Assembly (NCBI RefSeq): GCF_029846235.1
Contig: NZ_JARVWP010000003.1
Span: forward strand, 310,001 to 374,000
Origin: Bradyrhizobium sp. CER78
GTDB lineage: Bacteria; Pseudomonadota; Alphaproteobacteria; Rhizobiales; Xanthobacteraceae
Length of the DNA: 64,000 nucleotides
Direction of reading: 5' to 3'
Part shown: positions 41,424 through 50,400 of the stretch, in pieces
Position numbering within the stretch: position 1 is the first letter of the stretch
How the letters are laid out: each line of letters starts with the position of its first letter
Program-made: the position numbers and the translations under genes
The notes under the pieces: generated by a model
Seen by the model: the letters and a program-made list of their open reading frames with translations, nothing else
Databases searched by the model: none
Told to the model about the DNA's origin: nothing

Positions 41424-42668
41424 TCAGCTCGCGGCCGGCGAGTGCACGTGCTCCGGCCGCACCCCGACCGCAACGAGACGGGCCGCCAGCCCCTGCAGCC
41501 AGGGCATCGCCGTGATCAACCGCAACGCGAACGGCACCGGTTGATCGCCCCCCTTCAGCGCCGCGCTGATGATGTTGTCCTGTGCGATCACCTGCATGCG
41601 CTGCGTCACGCGCACCGGGAATTCGCGGCGACGCCGCACCGCATCGAGCTCGTCCTCCGACGGGCGGCCTTGTGCGAGCTTCGCCGCCAGGATGTTGGCG
41701 GTCGCGACCGCGTCCTGTACCGCGAGGTTGACGCCGACGCCGCCGATCGGCGACATCGCGTGCGCAGCGTCGCCGATGCAGAGCAGGCCCGGCAGAGTCC
41801 AGCGTGTCAGCCGGTTGATCGCGACCGTGAGCAGCTTGACGTCGTCGAAGCTCTTCACGTCGGCGATGCCGGCCTTGAGGATCGGCGCCAGCCGCAGCAC
41901 GTCGTCGAGCAGCGCCGGCAATCCCCTCGCCTTCACGGCCTCGTATTGTCCCTTGGCGATCACATAGGCGCATTGCCAATAGTCGCCGCGATCGAACGTC
42001 ACCATCATCTTGCCGTTGTCGATGCGGGCGAACAAACTCTCGGTCTCGTCCGGACGCCGCCCGACGCGAAACCACAGCACATCCATCGGCGCGCCGATCT
42101 CCTCGACCTTGAGGCCGGCGCGCTCGCGCACGATCGAATGGCGGCCGTCGCAGCCAATCGTGAGATCCGCCTCGATCTCGATGGGACCATCAGGCGTGTT
42201 CACGCGGACACCCGAAACGGCGTCGCCGCGCCGGATCAGGTCGGTCGCCTCTGCATTCATCAGCACCTTCAGCGAGGGGAAACGCCTGCCGCTCTCGCGC
42301 AGGAAATTGAGAAAATCCCACTGCGGCATCATCGCGATGAAGGGATATTTGACGCTGAGGCGGCTGAGGTCGGCGATCCGCACCGAGGTGCGGCCGAACA
42401 TGCCGTCGAGCTTCTGGATGTTCTGGTGCGGCAGCTTCAGGAAGCCGTCGATCAGGCCGAGTTCGTCCATCACCTGCAGGGTCGAGGGATGCACGGTATC
42501 GCCGCGAAAGTCGCGGAAGAAGTCGGCGTGCTTCTCCAGCACCACGACGTCGATCCCGGCGCGTCCGAGCAGATAGCCGAGCATCATGCCGGCCGGCCCG
42601 CCGCCGACCACACAGCAGCGCACCTTCATCTGACGTGTGTTCGATCCTGCCGGATTGCCCGCATCCAT
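41424..42668 (-). CDS. FAD-dependent monooxygenase (PHBH fold)
   Basis: The protein has 414 residues. The FAD-binding motif is VVGGGPAGMMLGYLLGRAG (residues 20-38), with the GD motif LLCIGDAAHAMSPIGGVG at about 300 and DGRHSIVRERAGL in between. It is an aromatic-hydroxylase-type flavin monooxygenase using NAD(P)H; the substrate is unknown. Start ATG 42668 gives 13 residues before the core, and an internal ATG at 42629 is also possible. It is monocistronic, just downstream of the caspase-like gene in the same direction. Confidence 0.88.
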   Translation of the reverse strand: MDAGNPAGSNTRQMKVRCCVVGGGPAGMMLGYLLGRAGIDVVVLEKHADFFRDFRGDTVHPSTLQVMDELGLIDGFLKLPHQNIQKLDGMFGRTSVRIADLSRLSVKYPFIAMMPQWDFLNFLRESGRRFPSLKVLMNAEATDLIRRGDAVSGVRVNTPDGPIEIEADLTIGCDGRHSIVRERAGLKVEEIGAPMDVLWFRVGRRPDETESLFARIDNGKMMVTFDRGDYWQCAYVIAKGQYEAVKARGLPALLDDVLRLAPILKAGIADVKSFDDVKLLTVAINRLTRWTLPGLLCIGDAAHAMSPIGGVGVNLAVQDAVATANILAAKLAQGRPSEDELDAVRRRREFPVRVTQRMQVIAQDNIISAALKGGDQPVPFALRLITAMPWLQGLAARLVAVGVRPEHVHSPAAS

Positions 42669-42733
42669 GACGCCGTCCTTACGGTTGTCTCGCCGCTCCC
42701 CTTGTAACGCGGGCCGGACGACAAGGATGCAAG

Positions 42734-44230
42734 CTATCGCCGGAAGGTCTTGATTTCCGACACGCTGCCGTCGCGATAGGTCAGCTCCACCGAGACCGAT
42801 TTGGTCTGCGGCGAGAGCTTCAGATAAGGCTGCGCGTCGGACGGGATCGCGCTCGGATCGCGCGAATTGCAGGGTGGCATCTTCAGCACCTTGTCAGGCA
42901 CCGCGCTGTCGATGCCGATCCGCACCTCGCGGATCGCGCAGCGATACGACATCAGGTGGGTGTAGTAGACCAGCAGTCCGTTGAACTCGCGGAACGACAG
43001 CCAGCTCGTCGCAGTCATGTCGAGGATCTTGCGCTGGTCGCGAATCAGCGCGGCGTCGGGATCGAACTTGATCGGGAATGGCCCCTGCATTTCGCCCTGG
43101 GTATCGACATAGCGCAGCTCGATCGTGGCCGCCGGCGCGTCGGCGGGCAGCTCGATCGATGGATTGGGCATCCGCTTGCGCGTGCGCGGGTCGAGCGTGT
43201 CCATGAAGCCGGTTTCGCGGAAGTCGCCGCTATCGCCGATCCGCCAGGAAATGCCGAGCGTCGGATCGGCGATCGAGAAAACTACAGTCCAGCCGCCATT
43301 GTGCCGCGAGAAGCTCGCGATCGGCGCGTTGATCGCATCCTCCTTCGGCAGTTTCGGCACCGAGACCGGCGGCAGCGCGGCGACCTGCTGCGGCGGAGCG
43401 GACGGCTTGGCCGCCTCGGCCTGCGCCTTCGCGATCCCGTTCAGGAAGACGTCGTCGACCATCTGGTCGAAATAGACCGGGATCTGCTTGTGCTTCACGG
43501 TCTCGGCCATCTCGCTGACCAGGCGCCGCGTGCGCTGCGCGACCTGCACGAGGTTCTCGCCGGGCTGCAGCAGCTCCTTGGCAAAGGTTCGCGTGAACAC
43601 CGAATTGGGATTGGCATCGTCGTTCGACAGCCGGTCGAGCGCGGTCTGGCGTGGCCCCGCCGAAAACACCGAGAACACGCCCTCGGGCAGCTGCGTCATC
43701 GGCGCGAGGCCGCCGCCGCCGGCAACCGCGCGCGTGCCGGCCCGCTCGAACGGATTGTTGCGGCAGGCATCGAACACCAGGATCGAGGTGCGCGCCTTCT
43801 TGTTCTGCAACCGCTCGATGATGCGGTCGGCGAGAACCGAGGCGTCGCGCACCAGCTCCTCCTGCCCTTCGGTCGCCGCCGGTACGTCGGTCGGCAGCAG
43901 GAAATTCTGGCCCGCGATCTCGAAGCCGTGACCGGCGTAGAAGAAGAACGCGGTATCGCCGGGTTCGACAGCGCGGTCGAAGGCGAGCAGCGTCTCGGAG
44001 AACGCCTGCCGGTTCAGATTCTCGGCCACCATGACGTTGAAACCGAGCTGCTTCAGCGTGTCGCCCATGGTGCGGGCGTCGTTGACCGCCTTCTGCAGCT
44101 TGGGCACGTTCCTGTAGTCATTGTTGCCGATCACCAGCGCGACGCGCTTTTCGGCCTGGGCAGGCGCCGCCGATGTGACGAATGCGACCGCCAACAGGGT
44201 CGCCGAAAGTCTCGAAAGCCAGCTCTTCAT
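42734..44230 (-). CDS. Secreted caspase-like protein (peptidase C14 family)
   Basis: The protein has 498 residues. A signal peptide ends at AAPAQA. The caspase p20 domain spans about 28-250, with the His in FFYAGHGFE (His101) and the Cys in VFDACRNNPF (Cys156); both catalytic residues are present. The p20 domain also has the VIGNNDY and NDARTMGDTL features of bacterial orthocaspases. A separate C-terminal region (about 300-498), mostly beta with a CysX20-like pair, is not recognised. It is probably periplasmic. Substrates are unknown; bacterial members cleave after Arg or Lys. Confidence 0.88.
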   Translation of the reverse strand: MKSWLSRLSATLLAVAFVTSAAPAQAEKRVALVIGNNDYRNVPKLQKAVNDARTMGDTLKQLGFNVMVAENLNRQAFSETLLAFDRAVEPGDTAFFFYAGHGFEIAGQNFLLPTDVPAATEGQEELVRDASVLADRIIERLQNKKARTSILVFDACRNNPFERAGTRAVAGGGGLAPMTQLPEGVFSVFSAGPRQTALDRLSNDDANPNSVFTRTFAKELLQPGENLVQVAQRTRRLVSEMAETVKHKQIPVYFDQMVDDVFLNGIAKAQAEAAKPSAPPQQVAALPPVSVPKLPKEDAINAPIASFSRHNGGWTVVFSIADPTLGISWRIGDSGDFRETGFMDTLDPRTRKRMPNPSIELPADAPAATIELRYVDTQGEMQGPFPIKFDPDAALIRDQRKILDMTATSWLSFREFNGLLVYYTHLMSYRCAIREVRIGIDSAVPDKVLKMPPCNSRDPSAIPSDAQPYLKLSPQTKSVSVELTYRDGSVSEIKTFRR

Positions 44231-44450
44231 CCCGATTCCCGCCTGCGCCGCGCATGCGACCGCCGCCTAATAGTCGGATCAGCCGTTTGGCCGGTTCAAG
44301 GCCCGCGGCGGATGGCCGTCATGGCCGCCCATCCCGTAGCGACCATGGGGCGTCCCGTCCGTCCCAGGTCAAGTTTCTTTTTACAGCCCGCGTGATAGAT
44401 TCGGGGCTTCACTCTGCCGCGAGTTCTCCACAGGTCCCAGGCGCTTTTCC

Positions 44451-45404
44451 GTGTACACATGGTCCACTGAGCAGGTCGATCCCCGGGATCGCTTCGACTA
44501 TTGGCGCGAGGTGCGCGCCAAGGGGTTGTTCGGCGTCACCGCCGAACTCGAACCCGAGCACCGCCGCAACTTCTTCGGCGAGTTCTCGCTGCGCAAGCTC
44601 GGTGATGCCGGCCTGGTCGAGCTGCGGGCCTCGCCCTACCGCGTCGAACGGGGCGCGGGCGACATCGCCGACGCACGCAGCGACAGCCTGTGCATCTACC
44701 AGCAGCTCGGCGGCGGCGGCTGGTTCGGCGGCGCGCGGCTCGATGAGTTCGCGGTGCGCGACGGCATGCTCGCGACCAGCTATTCGGACCTGCCCTATCG
44801 CACCGTCCCGCTGCACGACGACGGCTTCCACCTGCGCATCATCAAGATCCCGGTGACCGATATCGTTCCGCGGGGCGCCGAGCTCGGCGAGCTCGTCCCC
44901 AGCCCCGTGCAGGATGAGGCCGCGCTGCAGCCACTGCTGGAATCATGCTTCCGCGACCTCGTCGAGGACAACGGCGCCGCGGCGGCGGACCCGGCCCCGA
45001 TGGTGCAGGCGCTGGCCCATATCGCGCTGATCGAGCGCGGTGTCATGCGGCCCAAGAGCCGGCTCGCGCAGCAGGCGCTGCGAACCGCCCATCTGTCGCT
45101 GGCGCGCCGCCTGATCCGGCGGCATCTGCCCAATGCGGCGCTGACGCCCACCCTGATTGCGGGCCTGCTCGGCATCTCGGTCCGTCACCTGCACATCCTG
45201 TTCGAGGAGACGGAGATGAGCTTCTCGGAGACCGTCACCGCGCTCCGCCTCGCGCAAAGCCGCCGCCTGCTCCGCGAGCAGCCCGGGCAGACCATCGCCG
45301 AAGTCGCCTTTGCCTGCGGCTTCGAGAGCCTTGCGACGTTCTACCGCCTCTTCAACGCCGCCGAATCGATGACGCCGGGCGATTACCGGGCCCGACCGGC
45401 CTGA
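44451..45404 (+). CDS. AraC-family transcriptional regulator
   Basis: The protein has 317 residues from GTG 44451. The N-terminal half (about 1-170) looks like an AraC-binding-like sensor domain (FDYWREVRAKGLFG at the start). The C-terminal HTH covers about 210-315, with LIAGLLGISVRHLHILFEE as the first helix-turn-helix and IAEVAFACGFESLATFYRLFNA as the second. It probably activates a nearby gene; the TetR gene follows. A shorter paralogue at 46730 shares the DNA-binding half. Confidence 0.88.
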   Translation: MYTWSTEQVDPRDRFDYWREVRAKGLFGVTAELEPEHRRNFFGEFSLRKLGDAGLVELRASPYRVERGAGDIADARSDSLCIYQQLGGGGWFGGARLDEFAVRDGMLATSYSDLPYRTVPLHDDGFHLRIIKIPVTDIVPRGAELGELVPSPVQDEAALQPLLESCFRDLVEDNGAAAADPAPMVQALAHIALIERGVMRPKSRLAQQALRTAHLSLARRLIRRHLPNAALTPTLIAGLLGISVRHLHILFEETEMSFSETVTALRLAQSRRLLREQPGQTIAEVAFACGFESLATFYRLFNAAESMTPGDYRARPA

Positions 45405-45519
45405 GCGTCCCTCCGGACGCGCAGGCGCACCGGGCTCTTGCGGGTTGCTAAAGCGCCTTGATGCCCGTAATCGGGATTCCCGGCGTCACGCGCCGCCCCT
45501 CGTCGTCCCCGGACTCCTG

Positions 45520-46134
45520 ATGTCGAAGAAGATGATCAAGCCTGGACCCGACCTGCTGATGCAGGTCAATCAGGCTTTTCTCGACTACGGCTATAGCGGG
45601 CTGTCGATGGTCGGGCTGGCCAAGGCCTGCGGTTTCACGCAGCGCGCGCTGTACTACTACTTCAGCAACAAGGAAGAGGCATTTCGCGCCGTCATCGCCT
45701 GGCGCCACGTCGAGGACGTCGCGCTCGCGCTGGAGGCCGGCCGGACCGTGCGGGCAAAGGGCGGCGGCGCGCTCGATATCTTCGCGACGATTCTCGACGC
45801 CCGCTACGGCGAGACGCGGCGCCGCCTCACCGCTTCGCCGCACACCGTCGAGCTCAATGCCGAGGCCTTCAAGCGCTGCCGCGATCTGATGATCAAATCC
45901 GCCGTCTCGTTTCAGGCTGATCTGGAAAGACTGGTCATCGAGTTGCAAGCGGCACGGCTGCTCAAGCTGAACGGCGAGTTCACGCCGGAGCAGATCGCAC
46001 AGGCGTTGGCCGACGGCGCCCGCGCCGTCAACCAGGCGCTGCCGCCGATCGCCCGTGACGACTTCTCGGCCCGCTACCGCCAGATGTGCGCCATGGTGCT
46101 CTACGGCTGCGCCGTGATGCCGAAGCGGAAGTAA
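45520..46134 (+). CDS. TetR-family transcriptional regulator
   Basis: The protein has 204 residues from ATG 45520. The N-terminal HTH reads LMQVNQAFLDYGYSGLSMVGLAKACGF and continues QRALYYYFSNKEEAF, the classical TetR recognition helix. The rest is an all-helical ligand domain. It lies 115 bases downstream of the AraC gene. No palindromic operator is obvious just upstream. An earlier in-frame start at 45445 is not favoured. Confidence 0.88.
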   Translation: MSKKMIKPGPDLLMQVNQAFLDYGYSGLSMVGLAKACGFTQRALYYYFSNKEEAFRAVIAWRHVEDVALALEAGRTVRAKGGGALDIFATILDARYGETRRRLTASPHTVELNAEAFKRCRDLMIKSAVSFQADLERLVIELQAARLLKLNGEFTPEQIAQALADGARAVNQALPPIARDDFSARYRQMCAMVLYGCAVMPKRK

Positions 46135-46148
46135 TCCGCGCTAAAGCG

Positions 46149-46351
46149 CGATGAGATTGGGTTGAATCCGTTTAGCGCTGTCTTGGTTCACCTCTCCCCG
46201 CCGGGGAGAGGTCGGATTGCGAAGCAATCCGGGTGAGGGCTCTTGCTCTCTCGATAGACCGTCACCCCTCACCCGATTTGCTGCGCAAATCGACCTCTCC
46301 CAAGGGAGAGGTGAACCTTCGGGGCCGTTCCAGCGCAACGTAATCTCATCG
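46149..46351. repeat. Large intergenic inverted repeat (about 200 nt)
   Basis: Outer arms CGATGAGATT (46149-46158) and AATCTCATCG (46342-46351) enclose inner arms GGTTCACCTCTCCC (46185-46198) and GGGAGAGGTGAACC (46304-46317). Smaller hairpins are nested inside (GATTGCGAAGCAATC and GATTTGCTGCGCAAATC). It lies between the TetR gene and the truncated AraC gene and could form a long cruciform or RNA hairpin. Confidence 0.9.
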
Positions 46352-46449
46352 AGCCTCTAGCGCCCGCGCGCGGCCTCCCGATCAGCAAATCCCTCCGACA
46401 ATCGACCATCAGCCGCCGGCCAGACCGTTTCCCGGCGCGCCGACAAGTT

Positions 46450-46495
46450 TTGACACGTGTTATCTATTTCATATTTTACATGACTATGTGAAATA
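46450..46495 (+). promoter_or_regulatory. Predicted promoter with overlapping palindromic operator
   Basis: TTGACA (46450-46455) is followed after 16 bases by TATTTT (46472-46477). Overlapping this is an inverted repeat TATTTTACAT-GACT-ATGTGAAATA (46472-46495, one mismatch), which is AT-rich in a GC-rich neighbourhood. It would drive the region upstream of the truncated AraC gene and could be bound by the neighbouring TetR or AraC protein. A strong ribosome site (GGAGAG) and ATG follow at 46533 but lead into a frame with unconvincing codon use. Confidence 0.5.
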
Positions 46496-46729
46496 TACGA
46501 TATTACATCGCAAGACCTTTGGAGAGTCTCGAATGGCTGACATGGGGCAACCGGACGATCCGGCCGATCGTCGCGCGGCCCGGCATTCTCCGGACCGATG
46601 TGATCAGCCTGCGCGCATTGAGAAGATAATTTCCGTCGATTTCGCCAGAACCGCGCTGGTGCTTCGCCCGGACCCGGCACTGCCAATTTCGTTACCGGCG
46701 AGGCGCGCTCTGACGCAGAGCGAGGGATC

Positions 46730-47326
46730 ATGCACCGCACAAAGCTTGAGGACAGCCCGCACACGCGTGCGCCCGATGCCGTGGACCAGGCCGCAGCGAT
46801 CGAACTCGCCCGTCGGGGCTCTCTGACGACCAGCAATCGCGGCTGGGTGCCGCTGCTCGAAGCCTGCCTTGCCGACTTCAAGGACGCGATGGAGGCCGGT
46901 GATACCGCGGGCATTCCTGCGCTGGTCAAGATCATCGCCGACCTTGCGCTGATCGAGCGCGGCGCGATCAGGCCGGGCAGCCGCCGCGCCCAGCAGGCAC
47001 TGCGCGTCGGCCGGCTCAGCCTCGCGCGCCGTCTGATCACGCGCCACCTCGCCAAGCCCGCGCTGTCGCCGGGCATGGTCGCCGAGATGCTCGGCGTCTC
47101 GATCCGTTACCTGCACGTGCTGTTCGAAGCAACCGGCGCGAGCTTCTCGCAGACCGTCACCGCGCAGCGCCTGAGCGAGAGCCGCAAGCTGCTGTGCGAA
47201 AAGCCGCCGCGGCCGATCGCCGATATCGCCTTCTCCTGCGGCTTCGGCAGCCTGGCCACCTTCTACCGGATCTTCAGCGCATCGGAAGGCCTGACGCCTG
47301 GCGAGTACCGGGCTGCGGGGCACTAG
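46730..47326 (+). CDS. Truncated AraC-family protein (DNA-binding half only)
   Basis: This encodes 198 residues from ATG 46730 (GAGG 4 bases upstream). From about residue 45 the sequence closely follows the C-terminal half of the AraC protein at 44451: LIERGAIRPGSRRAQQALRVGRLSLARR, AEMLGVSIRYLHVLFEATGASF and IADIAFSCGFGSLATFYRIFSA. The N-terminal sensor domain is absent; upstream in the same frame there is a stop at 46619 and no homology. It may be a degraded duplicate or a regulator that works without a sensor. The presence of an SD site and clean codon use in this frame favours a functional gene. Confidence 0.78.
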   Translation: MHRTKLEDSPHTRAPDAVDQAAAIELARRGSLTTSNRGWVPLLEACLADFKDAMEAGDTAGIPALVKIIADLALIERGAIRPGSRRAQQALRVGRLSLARRLITRHLAKPALSPGMVAEMLGVSIRYLHVLFEATGASFSQTVTAQRLSESRKLLCEKPPRPIADIAFSCGFGSLATFYRIFSASEGLTPGEYRAAGH

Positions 47327-47479
47327 CCGCGGCGGCGACCCGATGAGGCCTTACGGCCACACTTGGCTGCATTTTTGCGGCAGGCGCGCTTTGGACCGAC
47401 GGTATGCGCGCACTGAGAAGACGCCGCACGACCGTTACGCCAGAAACAACCAGTTACATTGGCATGCGGGGGCAAGGTC

Positions 47480-50400
47480 ATGGCGAGCGGCGGCGGGTCG
47501 GGGATTTGGCGCGGCGCGCTGCTCGGCTCGGCGTCGTTGATCGCGCTGAGCTCCGCGGCCGAGGCTGCGGTCTACTGCACGGGCGTCGGCACCGCCAACG
47601 TGCTCTGCGACGCCGCCCACCCCTCGGACGGCGGGCTCAACACGAGTTTCGGCGGTGATCTCACGGTCAACATCAACGCCGGCGCCGGGATCACGACCCG
47701 CGGCGTGACCGCGAGCAGCAGCGGCAACCTCACTTTCAATCACAACGACCCCGCCGGCATCACGGCGCACCAGCCGTACAATGGCATCGGACTCTCCGCC
47801 CTCGGCACGATCACCTACACGGGATCGGCCGACGTCACCGCCGACGGGTACGCGATCACTGCCGGAATCGGCAACGGTCTGACCTCCATTACGCAGACCG
47901 CCGGCACGATCAGGGGCGGCACCGGCATCCAGGCCGTGGGCAGCGGAGCGAATGCCAGCGTCAACATCAACACGGTCGGCAGCCGGATCGTGGCCGGTCA
48001 GGCAATCTTCGTCGTGACCGACGGCAGCCAATCCGACGTCACGATCGCGACAGGCGCAGTCAACGGTATCACAACCCAAGCCGGCGGCGCGATCTACGTC
48101 CGGATGGGACAGAGCCTTCATACTGCACGCAACCTTTCCGTCACCACTAACGGCGCGATCGTCGGCGGCATCTATCTCCAGAACGGCGGCGTCGGGACCG
48201 TCGACCTCACCACCAATGCGAGCGTCTCGGGCAACATCACCGTCGAGGGCAACAATTCGGCCAATGCCAACGCGTTCACGGTGAAGCTCAACCAGGATGT
48301 CAGCGGCTCCGTGAGCTTGCAGAACTACGGCACTGGGACCACGACGGTCCGAACGCACGGCATCACGGGTGGGACGCTTTCGGTGTCCGCCGCCGGCGGC
48401 GCCAACAACAGCCTTGTCGTGGACGGCAATATTGCCAGGGGAAGCGGCCCCGATACGGCCTACTACGGCGCCCTGGCGTCCGTCGCTTTCTCTGCGGCCA
48501 GCGGCACCAACACCGCGACCTTCAATGGCGATATTTCCGGAACCTTCGACACCAGGACTTCGACCTCCAAATCGGCCGGTGGCAGCGTCGCCGGCCTATC
48601 GGCCGCGCTAGGCAGTACATCCAGCAATGGATCGGCGACACTGAACGCCAATGGATCGATTGCGATCACCGGCATGACAAGGTCCGGCTCCGTCGCAAAT
48701 GTGACGGGGGCCGCCTTGTCGGCCTTCGGCGAGGTCCCGGTCGACTTCAACCTGCACGGCGCCGTGACGGCCACGTCGATCAGCGACACCGCGTCGAAAG
48801 TCGTCGGCGTCAGCGTGGGACAAAACAATCTGAGCACAGTCCGGTTGACCGCCGACGGCGCCGTGACGGCGACCGCGATCGGCGCTGGCAGCACCGCCAC
48901 CGGCATCAGCGCCTCAGGCGGCAGCTTTGCTCCGAGCAACATCAACACCGGCATCCTCACCGTTCACGCCAATGGCGATGTGAGCGCGACCTCGGATGGC
49001 GCCGCGACCGGCATCGGGCTGAGCCGCGGCAGCACCAGATTCGCGGCCTTGACCGCGGGGCTCGGCGGCATCGATCTCGACACCAAGGGGACCGTGAGCG
49101 CCACCTCGGCAAGCGCGGCGGCGATCGGCATCAGCGGCGTCATGGTGAATGGCGCCGACAACGCCGCGACGCTGGCGCTGCGCGCTGAAGGCAACGTGAT
49201 TGCGAGCGGCACGGCGGCCGGCAGCTACGGCATCTTCGCCCAGCGCGACGGTCTGGGCGATATCAGGATCGATGCGCTCGCCGGCGTGCAGAGCTCAGGC
49301 GTCGGCATTGCCGCATCGCGCTCGACACCGGGCAACATCTTCATCACGACCGGGACATCAGTCACCGGCACCACCGGCATCACGACGTCGGGCGGCACCA
49401 CCACCTTGATCGCGAACGGCATCATCACCGGCACCGGCGGCACCGCCGTCCAGTTCGGCGGCACCAACGATGTGCTGCAAGTCCAGTCCGGCGCCGTGTT
49501 CAACGGCAACATCGTCGGCAGCGGCACCAGTATCGTACAGTTCGGCGGAACCACCGCGTCGAGTTTCGACCTGTCGAAACTTGGCAGCGGCTTCGCCAAT
49601 TTCGGGGTTCTCGCCGGCTCGAACTGGAGCTTTACCGGCAACTCGAACTTTGCCGGGTCTGTCAACGTCGACAGCGTGTTCATCCTCAACGGCGCGATGC
49701 CGAATGCAAGCGTCACGGTCGGCCCGAACGGCACGCTCGGCGGCAACGGCACCATCGGCAACACTGTGATCAGCGGCACGCTGTCGCCCGGCAATTCGCC
49801 GGGGACCATCACGATGGCGAGCCTGACCATGACCGCGGCGGCGACTTATCTGGTGCAGGTCACCAACACGATCAGCGACAAGGCGATCGTGACGGGCACC
49901 GCTAACATCGCCGGCAACGTCATCGTGCAGCCGCTCGAACGGATCACCAGGAAGACCACCTACACCATCGTCAATGCGGGAACGCTGAGCGGCACGTTCG
50001 GCTCGGCAAGCCTGTTGCTCGCCAACAACCTCGCGCGCAATCCGGTGCTGAGCTACGTCGGCAACGACGTGCTGCTGTCGGTCGATCCCGGCCTGCTCTC
50101 CCCGATCCTGCCGGCCAATGCCGGCATCAATCACAGGAGCGTCGCGGGTGCGATCGACAACGGCCTGCTCGGCGGCGCCAATCTCTCCAACGCCTTCAGC
50201 GCGATCTTCAACCTGTCGGGAGACAATCTCCTGAACGGCCTGACCCAGCTCTCGGGCGAGAGCGCGGCCGGTTCGCAGCAGACCACGTTCAACGCCATGA
50301 ACCAGTTCATGGGTACGATGCTCGATCCCTTCGTCGACGGCCGCGGTGCAACGACGATGCCGACCGTGTCGACGGCTTACACCGACGACAATTCCCTGGC

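Noticed and set aside
46533..46826. 97-residue frame with a good ribosome site before the truncated AraC gene
   Set aside because: Codon use does not look coding after the first few residues and most of the second half overlaps the AraC-like frame. I keep the promoter and operator but not the gene.
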